Source of the DNA: an uncultured Alphaproteobacteria bacterium
GTDB taxonomy: Bacteria > Pseudomonadota > Alphaproteobacteria > Rhodobacterales > Rhodobacteraceae
DNA: 33,151 nucleotides
NCBI GenBank assembly: GCA_902570265.1
Contig: CACFXF010000020.1
Coordinates: 1-33,151, forward strand
Direction: 5' to 3'
Shown here: one piece after another, positions 24,591 through 32,258 of the stretch
Position numbering within the stretch: the stretch's first letter is position 1
How the letters are laid out: each line of letters begins with the position of its first letter
Notes under the pieces: model-generated
Databases searched by the model: none
The model's input: the letters and a program-made list of their open reading frames with translations, nothing else
Told to the model about the DNA's origin: nothing
Program-made: the position numbers and the translations under genes

Positions 24591-26266
24591 AATTGAATAA
24601 AAAGGTAGTTTTTGAAGCTAAAAATCTTTGTATTAATGCAGTAAGAGATGATGGTAGTGAATTACCTATTGTAAAAGATATTAATTTTCAAGTTAGAGAA
24701 GGTGAGGTAGTTGCTCTCATCGGTGAGTCTGGATCTGGAAAAACAACAATAGCACTTTCCTCATTGGGTTATTGCAAACCAGGCTTAAAAATAAGTAATG
24801 GACAAACAACATTGTTTAATCAAGATTTGACAACAATGAACATAGAAGAATTAAGGCAAATAAGAGGTGAAAAAGTTGCTTACCTTGCTCAAAGTGCGAT
24901 AGCAACCTTCAACCCAGCTTTAAAAATTAATGAACAAGTAACAGAATCTGCGGTAATTCATGGATCAAAAACCCAAATTGAAGCTAATGAATTTGCTAAA
25001 GGACTGTATCACTCACTAGATTTGCCAAATCCAGAACATATTGGAGAAAGATATCCTCATCAAGTATCGGGTGGACAGTTACAGCGTCTTATGGCTGCAA
25101 TGGCATTGTGCGGTGAACCCTCATTATTAGTTTTAGACGAGCCTACAACTGCATTAGACGTTACCACTCAAATTGAAGTATTAAAAGCTTTTAAAAAAGT
25201 TATAAGAGAACGTGGTGCAGCTGCAATTTATGTGACTCATGATTTAGCAGTCGTAGCACAAATTGCAGATAGAATAGTAGTTTTATACAGCGGTGATATA
25301 CAAGAAAAAGGTTCTGCAAATGAGGTCATTTCTAAGCCAAGGCATCCCTATACAAAAAGACTAATGCAAGCAGTTCGACCTTTGCCGGCTGCGGGTAAAA
25401 AAACTAAGGCAAATAAAACTGACAAAGTTATACAAATTAAAGGTGTTTCTGCAGGTTATGGTGGAGATGTAATGTCAAAACCAAAAGAGGTAATTTTGAA
25501 AGATATAAATCTAGAACTATCTAGAGGTGAAGTTCTTGGAGTTATAGGTGAATCTGGATCTGGAAAATCTACTCTCGCAAGAGTAATTGCTGGTTTATTA
25601 CCTTCTTTTAAGGGAGAAATTTTGTTAGATGGTGAAAAATTAAAGCCAAGGCTTGAAGATAGGCCAAGATCTGAACTAAGAAAAATTCAGTTTGTTTATC
25701 AAATGGCTGATACTGCTATAAATCCTAAACAAACCATTGGTAATATTCTAGGAAGACCTCTTGAATTTTATCTTAATATATATGGAAATAAGCAGAAAGA
25801 AAGAGTTCTTGAATTATTGGACATGGTTGAACTTCCAAAAGAATTTTACACTAGGTATCCTCATGAATTATCTGGAGGTCAGAAACAAAGAATAAATTTA
25901 GCAAGAGCTTTAGCAGCAGAACCAGAGGTTTTATTATGTGATGAGGTTACATCGGCATTAGATAGTATTGTTGGTGCAAATGTAATCGATTTACTTAGAG
26001 GATTAAGAAAAAATTTGGGCGTTTCTTTTGTTTTTATAAGTCATGACTTGTCGACAGTTTCAGCCTTTGCTGATAGCATTGCAGTAATGTATAAAGGAAT
26101 TATAGCAGAAACAGGTTCAGTTCATAAAGTTCTTTCTCCTCCATCACATCCATACACAGATCTTCTTATATCGTCAGTTCCAGAATTAAGGGTTGGTTGG
26201 TTAGAGGATGCAGATAAAAATATACAAAAAGCTAAAACTTTGTTAGAAAAAGAGTATATAATTTAA
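24587..26266 (+). CDS. ABC transporter ATP-binding protein with two fused ATPase domains
   Basis: The 559-residue protein contains two complete nucleotide-binding domains. The first has Walker A GESGSGKTT near residue 47, signature VSGGQLQR and Walker B LLVLDEPTTALD. The second has GESGSGKST near 325, LSGGQKQR and VLLCDEVTSALD. Both have the RHPYT/SHPYT-type tail of oligopeptide importers (DppD plus DppF in one chain, as in YejF and GsiA). It energises import by the two permeases above. It starts at a TTG overlapping the previous stop. In the second Walker B the usual Pro after DE is Val (DEVTSALD), a common variant. It is the last gene of the importer run. Confidence 0.9.
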   Translation: MKLNKKVVFEAKNLCINAVRDDGSELPIVKDINFQVREGEVVALIGESGSGKTTIALSSLGYCKPGLKISNGQTTLFNQDLTTMNIEELRQIRGEKVAYLAQSAIATFNPALKINEQVTESAVIHGSKTQIEANEFAKGLYHSLDLPNPEHIGERYPHQVSGGQLQRLMAAMALCGEPSLLVLDEPTTALDVTTQIEVLKAFKKVIRERGAAAIYVTHDLAVVAQIADRIVVLYSGDIQEKGSANEVISKPRHPYTKRLMQAVRPLPAAGKKTKANKTDKVIQIKGVSAGYGGDVMSKPKEVILKDINLELSRGEVLGVIGESGSGKSTLARVIAGLLPSFKGEILLDGEKLKPRLEDRPRSELRKIQFVYQMADTAINPKQTIGNILGRPLEFYLNIYGNKQKERVLELLDMVELPKEFYTRYPHELSGGQKQRINLARALAAEPEVLLCDEVTSALDSIVGANVIDLLRGLRKNLGVSFVFISHDLSTVSAFADSIAVMYKGIIAETGSVHKVLSPPSHPYTDLLISSVPELRVGWLEDADKNIQKAKTLLEKEYII

Positions 26267-26315
26267 TTTTAAGATAAATGAAAATTATCGATATTTTCAT
26301 TTTTTTGAGGTAAGA

Positions 26316-27257
26316 ATCAAACATTTCTCAGATAGTAGCCAGTATCAAAGCGTTTTTTTATTAATCACTGGTGGATTTTTACTAGCCTTTCAAGATTCTC
26401 TAGTAAAATTTGCAGCCGATTGGACTTCTTTTTGGCAGTTCCAAACTATACGATCGCTTTTCAATTTAATACTTTTAATAATTATATCATCATTTTTTGG
26501 TTATAAATTTTCAATACTGATCCCAAAGAATATTCCTACAGTTGCATTTCGAACATTATTTTTGGTCTTATGCATGTTTTTCTTTTTTTGTGCGGCTCCT
26601 AAACTAACAATAGCCGAAATGGCAACTGGTTTATATACTTACCCAATTTTTGTTGTGATTTTTGCATTTTTACTTCTTAAAGAAAGAATAAATAAGTTGA
26701 AGTTATCAGCACTTTTTTTTGGGATTGTGGGTGCTTTGTTTGTCTTAAAACCTTGGAGTACTGATTTTTCAGTTTTTCAAATTTTTCCAGTCTTGGCAGG
26801 TTTTTTTTATGCCTGTAATTTATTAATTTTAAGAAAATTTTGTTCAAATGAAAGTCCACTAGCTATGACAGCTACAGTTGCTCTATTTTTTATATTTTCT
26901 GGAGTGTTTGGGATAATTTGTACTGATTATTTTATTATTGGTCAAAGTATAAAAGAAAAAATGCCGTATATAGCTATAGGATGGCCAGAACTTACCACCT
27001 TTGCTTTTTTCATTATTGTTATTGCCTCTTTTTTTAATTTAACTGGCAATTTATGTTTAGTTAGAGCTTATCAATCTTCAGAAAGTTCATTCCTTGCTCC
27101 GCTTGATTTTTTATATTTAATTTTCGCAATATTTTGGGGAAAAATTATCTTCGATACTTTACCTGATTCATTAGGATTTTTTGGGATTTTTCTTATATTT
27201 ATTTCTGGAATTTTGGTCACAATTCAAGCTAATAGATTAAAAAATGAGGTGGTTTGA
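26316..27257 (+). CDS. DMT-superfamily (EamA) transporter with no standard start codon
   Basis: The open frame from 26262 to 27257 encodes a normal EamA transporter of about ten membrane spans: SVFLLITGGFLLAFQDSLVK (first span), WTSFWQFQTIRSLFN, AEMATGLYTYPIFVVIFAFL at the end of the first repeat, and SFLAPLDFLYLIFAIFWGKI in the second. There is no ATG, GTG or TTG before the first spans. The first TTG (26562) would remove about 80 residues. The position reported (26316) is an ATC lying 5 bases after a GAGG site, giving IKHFSDSSQ and 313 residues. Alternatively an ATG at 26278 would join this frame if the T7 run at 26300-26306 had one more T. The substrate is unknown; the family exports amino acids or metabolites. 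Confidence 0.72.
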   Translation: MKHFSDSSQYQSVFLLITGGFLLAFQDSLVKFAADWTSFWQFQTIRSLFNLILLIIISSFFGYKFSILIPKNIPTVAFRTLFLVLCMFFFFCAAPKLTIAEMATGLYTYPIFVVIFAFLLLKERINKLKLSALFFGIVGALFVLKPWSTDFSVFQIFPVLAGFFYACNLLILRKFCSNESPLAMTATVALFFIFSGVFGIICTDYFIIGQSIKEKMPYIAIGWPELTTFAFFIIVIASFFNLTGNLCLVRAYQSSESSFLAPLDFLYLIFAIFWGKIIFDTLPDSLGFFGIFLIFISGILVTIQANRLKNEVV

Positions 27258-27276
27258 TATCAAAAAATAACTATTA

Positions 27277-28398
27277 TTAATTGAATTCAGACCTAAGTTT
27301 CTTACCATTTTCATCTATTGATGGTACTTTGATTGATAATTTACTAGAAGTTTTTATAGGCAATGCAGCAACGGAAACATACTCATTATTAATAATGGCA
27401 TTTTCATTTTTTAGTAGCTTATGATCAGATAAATCTGAAGTGTTATTAAGAAAAGCATTTGCAATACCAGCAGAATCTAATTTTTTTTGAAGCTCTTTTT
27501 TGGTATATTTTAAAAAACAGCTATTAATTATTTCATCTAATTCATTTCTATTTTTATACCTATTTGGATTATCTTGGAATTTTGGATTTTTGAACAAAGT
27601 TTGGTTCTTAAGTATTTTTTTGCTAAATACTTCGAATTCTCTATTATTTTGGATTGATATTAATATTTCATCATTATTTTTACATTTAAAAGTTCCGTAA
27701 GGTGCAATAAAAGAATGTTTCATTCCATTCCTTTTTGGTGTGCCGCCCATGTATCTATGAGCTAACAAAGGCATATTCATCCAATCAGCCATAACATCGA
27801 ACATTGATATTGAAATTGAAAAACCTTTCTTTGTTTTACTTCTTTGAATTATCCCTCTTAAAATAGCAGAGTAAGCAGTAAGGCCAGTGGATAAATCAGT
27901 AATTGATATACCAACTTTTGATGGATATTCCTCTGTCCCAGTAACTGAACATAAACCACTTTCTGCTTGAATTAAAAAATCATATGCTTTTTTTGAATGT
28001 GCTAATTTAGAATTACCATACCCAGTAATTTCACAAAAAATTAGTTTTGGATTTAAGGATTTAACTTGTTTATAATCCAGTTCTAGTTTCTCTAATGAAC
28101 CAGGAGTTAAGTTTGATAAAAATACATCAGCCTTTTTTAGCATATTTTTAAATATCTTTTTATCAGTTTTATTTTTTAGGTTTAAAGAAATTGATTCTTT
28201 ACCCCTATTTAGCCATGCAAAGATTGCACTTTTTCCACTTATGCTATTATCGTAAGAACGAGCAAAATCACCTTCGGGTCTTTCAACTTTTATTACTCTA
28301 GCACCAGCTGAAGCCAATAGAAGACCACAGTATGGTGCAGCTACTGCTTGCTCAAGTGATATTATTAATAAATCTGAAAGCTCATCATTTAAGGACAT
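27277..28398 (-). CDS. CaiB/BaiF-family CoA-transferase
   Basis: This 373-residue class III CoA-transferase has LLIISLEQAVAAPYCGLLLA and SAGARVIKVERPEGDFARSY at the start. VFLSNLTPGSLEKLEL and EITGYGN follow, then the catalytic Asp in KKAYDFLIQAESGLCSVTG near residue 145, and KVGISITDLSTG. It resembles the group annotated as succinyl-CoA or citramalate CoA-transferases, but the acid pair cannot be told. It is the third CaiB-type protein in this window. It follows the M20/M24/EutA-like operon on the same strand after a 288-base gap containing a terminator-like hairpin, so it is probably transcribed separately. It converges on the DMT transporter gene. Confidence 0.85.
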   Translation of the reverse strand: MSLNDELSDLLIISLEQAVAAPYCGLLLASAGARVIKVERPEGDFARSYDNSISGKSAIFAWLNRGKESISLNLKNKTDKKIFKNMLKKADVFLSNLTPGSLEKLELDYKQVKSLNPKLIFCEITGYGNSKLAHSKKAYDFLIQAESGLCSVTGTEEYPSKVGISITDLSTGLTAYSAILRGIIQRSKTKKGFSISISMFDVMADWMNMPLLAHRYMGGTPKRNGMKHSFIAPYGTFKCKNNDEILISIQNNREFEVFSKKILKNQTLFKNPKFQDNPNRYKNRNELDEIINSCFLKYTKKELQKKLDSAGIANAFLNNTSDLSDHKLLKNENAIINNEYVSVAALPIKTSSKLSIKVPSIDENGKKLRSEFN

Positions 28399-28453
28399 GT
28401 ATTGATATTTACCATATAAAAAAAATAGTTGTAATAAAATTTAAAAAGGAAAT

Positions 28454-28498
28454 AAAAAAAATGTCCAAATAAGAAAGGGAGGGACTATTTGGACATTT
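28454..28498 (-). terminator. Strong hairpin with T tract, likely terminator of the M20/M24/EutA-like operon
   Basis: Thirteen-base perfect arms (28459-28471 and 28486-28498; core AATGTCCAAATA / TATTTGGACATT) enclose a 14-base loop, which is a run of A and G on the plus strand. On the minus strand the hairpin runs directly into a row of T's (28460-28454). It lies about 190 bases after the stop of the EutA-like gene. The rest of the 28399-28686 gap is AT-rich with no convincing gene. Confidence 0.65.
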
Positions 28499-28686
28499 AG
28501 TTATGTATAGGAGAAGAATTATCTTCGTTCTTAATTTAAAAATATTTTTTCTTATTTGTAAAAATAAAATGAAATACAAATATCCTAAAATTCAAAACTG
28601 ATTAAATTTTGAACATAAATTTTTAATTTGACTAATTTATATTGTAAAAATCTAATAAAATTTTGGTTAAATGGATAAGTAGAAAA

Positions 28687-29481
28687 CTAACTATTTTTTT
28701 TTAGTGAAAGACCATTTTCTTGAAAAATTTTCCCAAAGCCTGCTAACTTATCCTTAATACCTGCACGTCTTAAACAACTCCAAAATTGAGCTTGATTTGA
28801 GGTTATTACTGGCTTACCGGTTATTTTTTCAATTTCATTAGCAACTTCTAAAGAACGAATTCCTCCGCAAGAAAGAAATATAGCTTCAGCATTTGGACTG
28901 TCTAGTTGCAATGCAAATTTTTTCCAATAGTTTGGTGTTACTCGACCAAATTCTATTCCAGTTTTTAAATTAAGGCCTTGAATATCAAGTACTTCAAAAC
29001 CTTTATTGATTAGAAATTCAGATTCAGCAGAATTGATTTCATCGAGGTAAGGTGTTCCAACAACCAATTTTTTGATTTTAAGCTCTCGTAATGCATCTAC
29101 CACTCCTGAAACTAAACACATCGGTTCAGCCCATGGTGCACCCTTTTTAATCTCTTCATAAATTCTTTTTTCTCCAATGACAATTGATCCACTTGTACAG
29201 CTGTAACTTATAACATTTGGTTTAGTATCTGGCTGGATACGTGATGCAGCTTCGGCCATATGGTCAATATGTCGTGATAAAGTTTCATTTGTAGTAAAGT
29301 CTTCAGTTTTTAATCTAGTGATATGAACACCAACTCCTTCAGGAGCCATCTTAAAAAAGTCACTTTCTGATGCAAGATCAGTTGACATTAAAATAAATCC
29401 AAGTCTCGCACGATAGTGCTTACCCTCATCCATCTCAGGTAAATAATTTTTTGACATCACAAAATTTTTACTGTTAGACAT
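28687..29481 (-). CDS. Maleate isomerase / Asp-Glu racemase superfamily protein (EutA-like)
   Basis: The 264-residue protein belongs to the maleate cis-trans isomerase/arylmalonate decarboxylase group. It has HYRARLGFILMSTDLASESD, APEGVGVHITRL near residue 50, the first catalytic Cys in ISYSCTSGSIVIGE near 97, LVVGTPYLDEIN near 145, and the second Cys in AIFLSCGGIRSLEVANEIEK near 213, then PVITSNQAQFWSCLRRAGI. Two facing cysteines are the mark of this racemase fold. EutA of ectoine-degradation operons belongs to it, and its partner there is an M24-fold hydrolase, as here. The real reaction is not known. The ATG overlaps the stop of the upstream M24-fold gene by one base. Confidence 0.84.
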   Translation of the reverse strand: MSNSKNFVMSKNYLPEMDEGKHYRARLGFILMSTDLASESDFFKMAPEGVGVHITRLKTEDFTTNETLSRHIDHMAEAASRIQPDTKPNVISYSCTSGSIVIGEKRIYEEIKKGAPWAEPMCLVSGVVDALRELKIKKLVVGTPYLDEINSAESEFLINKGFEVLDIQGLNLKTGIEFGRVTPNYWKKFALQLDSPNAEAIFLSCGGIRSLEVANEIEKITGKPVITSNQAQFWSCLRRAGIKDKLAGFGKIFQENGLSLKKNS

Positions 29482-30629
29482 TATATAATCACTTCTGTTA
29501 ATTTTTTTGGGTGATGTGTTATAATTTCATACCCATCTTTTGTTATAATAATACTATCTCCAACTTGTGCTCGAAAATTATCAGTAGTTACCGATCCATC
29601 GATTGCCAATACCATTCCTGGTTTCAGTATAGTTTTATCTCCTGTAACAAGTTGGGGTTTTTCAAGAAAACTAAATCCAGTAGCCCTACCACATCTAAAT
29701 GGATAATCATAACCATTATCTCTAATTATTTTCGCATACTCTTTATGAACGCTTTCAGCTGTCACTCCTGGAGTGATGGCATTAAGAGCTGCCTCTTGAC
29801 TAGTGAGGGCTACATTATAGATCTTTTCCTGTAATGGGTCTATTATTTCTCCTAACCAAAATGTACGATCAAACCCAAGTTTAAACCGGTGAAAATTTGT
29901 CATACCACAAAAGCATAAAAAAACAGGTTCTCCGTGTCGTATAATTTTGGTTGAAGCTCTATGATGAGTTTTAGTAATTGTATTTCCAGAAGCCATAATC
30001 TGTAAGAAATGTGTATTAGGCGACATATCTTTGTCTTGATAGTATTTTGTAAGTAATTCAGCTGCTTTTTTTGTTCCAGCTTCTGCAATAGCCAAGGCAA
30101 CTTCATACTCTGCAACACCATCTCTTATTGTTTCCCTGCCTGCTGACATCATAGCATCAGCAACTTGTCCTGCGTGTCTAGCTAATTGAATTTCATAATT
30201 AGACTTTATCATTCTAATTTCTGATAAAATAGGAGTGAGATTTTGTAGAATTTGATTTTCTTTAATTTTTTCAATATAGGTTTTAACTATTTGAGGTATG
30301 GAATTTAGTTCAATTCCTACAGTTTTGTTATGCAAAAAAATAGGAACCTCAACTCGCCATTCATCACCTAAGCCATCATTCCAGGCAACTATTCTGTCTA
30401 CTTGAGCTACGCTTTTAGCCATATTTTCATCTATGGAAGGTGTTATAAGTAAAGTACCTTTCTTTTGTGAAACGAGAAGTATAGTAGGTCTTCCAAATTC
30501 CATATGTAAATAGTCATAGTAACCACTAAAATAATAAACATTATCTTCATCAGTAATTATTGCCACATCCAAATTTTCTTCTGACATTTTTTTTAGTAGT
30601 TTGTTTATTCTTAGGGAAAATATATTCAT
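29481..30629 (-). CDS. M24 (pita-bread fold) protein lacking metal ligands, creatinase/ectoine hydrolase-like
   Basis: This 382-residue protein has the two-domain creatinase/aminopeptidase P layout: an N-terminal domain with LDVAIITDEDNVYYFSGYYD, and a C-terminal pita-bread domain from about residue 145 (MIKSNYEIQLARHAGQVADA). The usual metal-binding residues are mostly altered. LIDxG is FLCFCG, the second Asp site reads FKLGFDRTF with Gly at the aligned position, the His motif reads CGRATGF, the MVxxxEPG Glu is Asp (MVLAIDGS) and RxED reads RAQVGD. Loss of metal is known in creatinase and ectoine hydrolase (DoeA/EutD), which cleave C-N bonds of small nitrogenous compounds, and the GEPVFL...H...RT..LG pattern is close to the latter. 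It sits 2 bases after the M20 gene. Confidence 0.8.
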   Translation of the reverse strand: MNIFSLRINKLLKKMSEENLDVAIITDEDNVYYFSGYYDYLHMEFGRPTILLVSQKKGTLLITPSIDENMAKSVAQVDRIVAWNDGLGDEWRVEVPIFLHNKTVGIELNSIPQIVKTYIEKIKENQILQNLTPILSEIRMIKSNYEIQLARHAGQVADAMMSAGRETIRDGVAEYEVALAIAEAGTKKAAELLTKYYQDKDMSPNTHFLQIMASGNTITKTHHRASTKIIRHGEPVFLCFCGMTNFHRFKLGFDRTFWLGEIIDPLQEKIYNVALTSQEAALNAITPGVTAESVHKEYAKIIRDNGYDYPFRCGRATGFSFLEKPQLVTGDKTILKPGMVLAIDGSVTTDNFRAQVGDSIIITKDGYEIITHHPKKLTEVII

Positions 30630-30631
30630 GG

Positions 30632-31780
30632 TTATAAATTCTTTTTTTGTGGCAAACGATCTTCAACTAACGACACCCAAAACTTACTTCCAATTTCTAA
30701 TAAGTCATCATTAAAGTCATAATCACTAGAATGAAGTGGTTTGCAATAAGGTTCTTTTTCACCATTTCCTAGAAGAAACAAACAACCTGGAAAACGATTA
30801 CTTAAATATGCAAAATCTTCAGAAAAACTCATAGGATTTATATTTGGAATAACCTTAAGTCCAACCCTTTCTGCTAATTTTATAATTGCCTCTGTTGGTT
30901 TTTTTGCATTGAGTGTTTCAATGAACTCAGTTTTAAAATTAACAGTTATTGATACGTCATTAGCTAATGCTACACCATTTGAAATCTGCCTAATAAACTT
31001 CTCAATATAGATTCTGTCTTCTTTACTTCTTGCTCTAGCGTCTCCTTTTAAAATAACCTTACCTGCTAATACGTTACGAGTTCCATTAGAAATAAATTCA
31101 GTCACAGATATTACAATTCCAGAATTAGAAGATATTTTTCTTGAGACAATTTTCTGCAAATTTTGTATTAGTTCAGAAGCGATTAATATTGCATCCTTCC
31201 CCATTTGTGGCATTGAGGCATGACAACTTTGACCTTTAATTTCTATTTCAAATAAACTTTCTGATGAACATATTAAGCCTTCCCTTGTTGATAGTTGTCC
31301 TAAAGGTTCACCTGGAAGATTATGTATAGCATATATTTCCTCTATAGGTAGATTTGAAAGAATACCTTCATTTAGCATAGCCTTTGCACCTAATCCATTT
31401 TCTTCATTTGGCTGAAAAATGAAAACTACTGTACCATCAAAACTCTGTTTAGATGCTAATATATCTGCAGCTCCAACTAACATCGCTGTGTGTCCATCGT
31501 GTCCACAAGCATGCATTACTCCTGAATTTTTAGATTGATAGTTAAAATTTGTAGTTTCGGTAATTGGGAGTGCATCAATATCTGCACGAATAGCTATCAT
31601 TTTTTTACTATTTCCTGATTTTAAGATTCCCAAAATTCCTAAACCTTCATGAACTTCTATATTTAGTTTATATAAAATTTTACAGATTTTTGATTTAGTA
31701 CGTTTTTCCATAAATCCTAACTCTGGAAATTTATGGAGATCCTTCCTAAACCTAATCAATCCTTTTTTGTCGAAAATCAA
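30632..31780 (-). CDS. M20 family metallo-amidohydrolase
   Basis: This 382-residue zinc-dependent amidohydrolase has FRKDLHKFPELGFMEKRT at the start, the metal-binding MHACGHDGHTAMLVGAAD near residue 90, the catalytic Glu in VFIFQPNEENGLGAKAM near 125, the dimerisation domain around 175-285 and the last ligand His in KPLHSSDYDFND near 350. It resembles hippurate hydrolase/indole-3-acetyl-amino-acid hydrolase types that remove acyl groups from amino acids. It starts at a TTG (31780) with GGAG 6 bases upstream, and heads a tightly packed three-gene operon. If the M24-fold protein opens a ring or amide to an N-acyl product, this enzyme could remove the acyl group, as EutE/DoeB does for ectoine with a different fold. 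Confidence 0.86.
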   Translation of the reverse strand: MIFDKKGLIRFRKDLHKFPELGFMEKRTKSKICKILYKLNIEVHEGLGILGILKSGNSKKMIAIRADIDALPITETTNFNYQSKNSGVMHACGHDGHTAMLVGAADILASKQSFDGTVVFIFQPNEENGLGAKAMLNEGILSNLPIEEIYAIHNLPGEPLGQLSTREGLICSSESLFEIEIKGQSCHASMPQMGKDAILIASELIQNLQKIVSRKISSNSGIVISVTEFISNGTRNVLAGKVILKGDARARSKEDRIYIEKFIRQISNGVALANDVSITVNFKTEFIETLNAKKPTEAIIKLAERVGLKVIPNINPMSFSEDFAYLSNRFPGCLFLLGNGEKEPYCKPLHSSDYDFNDDLLEIGSKFWVSLVEDRLPQKKNL

Positions 31781-31814
31781 AATAACTCCAGAGCTTACTG
31801 AATAAATTTAAAGT

Positions 31815-31877
31815 ATGAAAGATGCGACAATTCAACTTATTCTATATTTGATTTTACTACTCATATCTATATTTTAA
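31815..31877 (+). CDS. Possible 20-residue hydrophobic peptide
   Basis: A 20-codon frame, MKDATIQLILYLILLLISIF, would be a single short membrane helix. No ribosome-binding site is visible before it. Another small membrane ORF starts 13 bases downstream on the same strand. It may be chance in AT-rich DNA, where hydrophobic codons are common. Confidence 0.25.
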   Translation: MKDATIQLILYLILLLISIF

Positions 31878-31890
31878 AAGGATAATAATC

Positions 31891-32049
31891 ATGTATATAT
31901 TTTTTTGGATAATTTTCTCAACTATGGGTATTATTGCATTATATCTACTAATAAATACAAATGTAAAAATAAACAAAATTGTTTCTAATAAGGAATTCTT
32001 TCCTAAAGACCCTCAAGTGAAGTATTTTATAAATAAAAACAAAAAATAA
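31891..32049 (+). CDS. Small single-span membrane protein, unknown
   Basis: A 52-residue frame begins at an ATG preceded by AAAGGA about 10 bases upstream. The first 21 residues (from MYIFFWIIFSTMGIIALYLL) form one membrane span. The rest is a basic, Lys/Asn-rich tail with an FFPKDPQVKYF segment, which by the positive-inside rule should lie in the cytosol. The layout is that of a small regulatory or structural membrane protein. I recognise no family. It is bounded by the divergent M20 gene and the tRNA fragment. Confidence 0.5.
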   Translation: MYIFFWIIFSTMGIIALYLLINTNVKINKIVSNKEFFPKDPQVKYFINKNKK

Positions 32050-32104
32050 TTTTTATTTATACCTATTAACTAAAATATTTAGGTTCTACGTGTCTAACTT
32101 AACT

Positions 32105-32132
32105 AAATACAATTTAAATTTAAATTGTATTT
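32105..32132. repeat. 28-base perfect palindrome
   Basis: The 28 bases read identically on both strands with no spacer (half-site AAATACAATTTAAA). It lies 23 bases beyond the CCA end of the truncated tRNA. It could be a protein-binding site or, for minus-strand transcripts, a hairpin, but no T tract follows. Confidence 0.75.
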
Positions 32133-32154
32133 TGAAGATTCTTTACTGAAAATT

Positions 32155-32206
32155 TGGTAGCGAAGGAGGGACTTGAACCCCCGACACAAGGATTATGATT
32201 CCTTGT
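32155..32206 (-). other. Truncated tRNA: 3' half with CAU anticodon, attachment-site-like
   Basis: On the minus strand the sequence gives an anticodon stem AAGGA, loop ATCATAA (anticodon CAT), stem TCCTT, variable loop GTGTC, T stem GGGGG, T loop TTCAAGT, stem CCCTC, acceptor strand CTTCGCT, discriminator A and encoded CCA. All standard tRNA spacings (positions 27-76) are kept. Upstream on the same strand (above 32206) no D arm or 5' acceptor strand follows, so only the 3' half exists. CAU would be tRNA-Met or the lysidine-modified tRNA-Ile2. A lone 3' half is the usual scar at the distal end of an element integrated by a tyrosine recombinase, with the element on the 5' side, that is toward the right end of this window. 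Confidence 0.75.
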
Positions 32207-32258
32207 ATTAGAAAAATAAATCACATAAAAACAATAGGTTAGTAGTGATTCTAAGGTA

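Noticed and set aside
26278-26313. Eleven-codon leader peptide (MKIIDIFIFLR) before the DMT transporter
   Set aside because: It has no attenuator features, and its frame would simply join the transporter if the T7 run had one more T, so it is better seen as part of the start problem.
28687-31780. Complete ectoine/hydroxyectoine utilisation operon
   Set aside because: EutB, EutC and EutE/DoeB are absent and the deacylase candidate is of a different family, so only a resemblance is claimed.
32155-32206. Intact tRNA or a split tmRNA piece
   Set aside because: There is no D arm or 5' acceptor strand in the next ~60 bases upstream, and a normal seven-base anticodon loop is present, which a tmRNA acceptor piece lacks.
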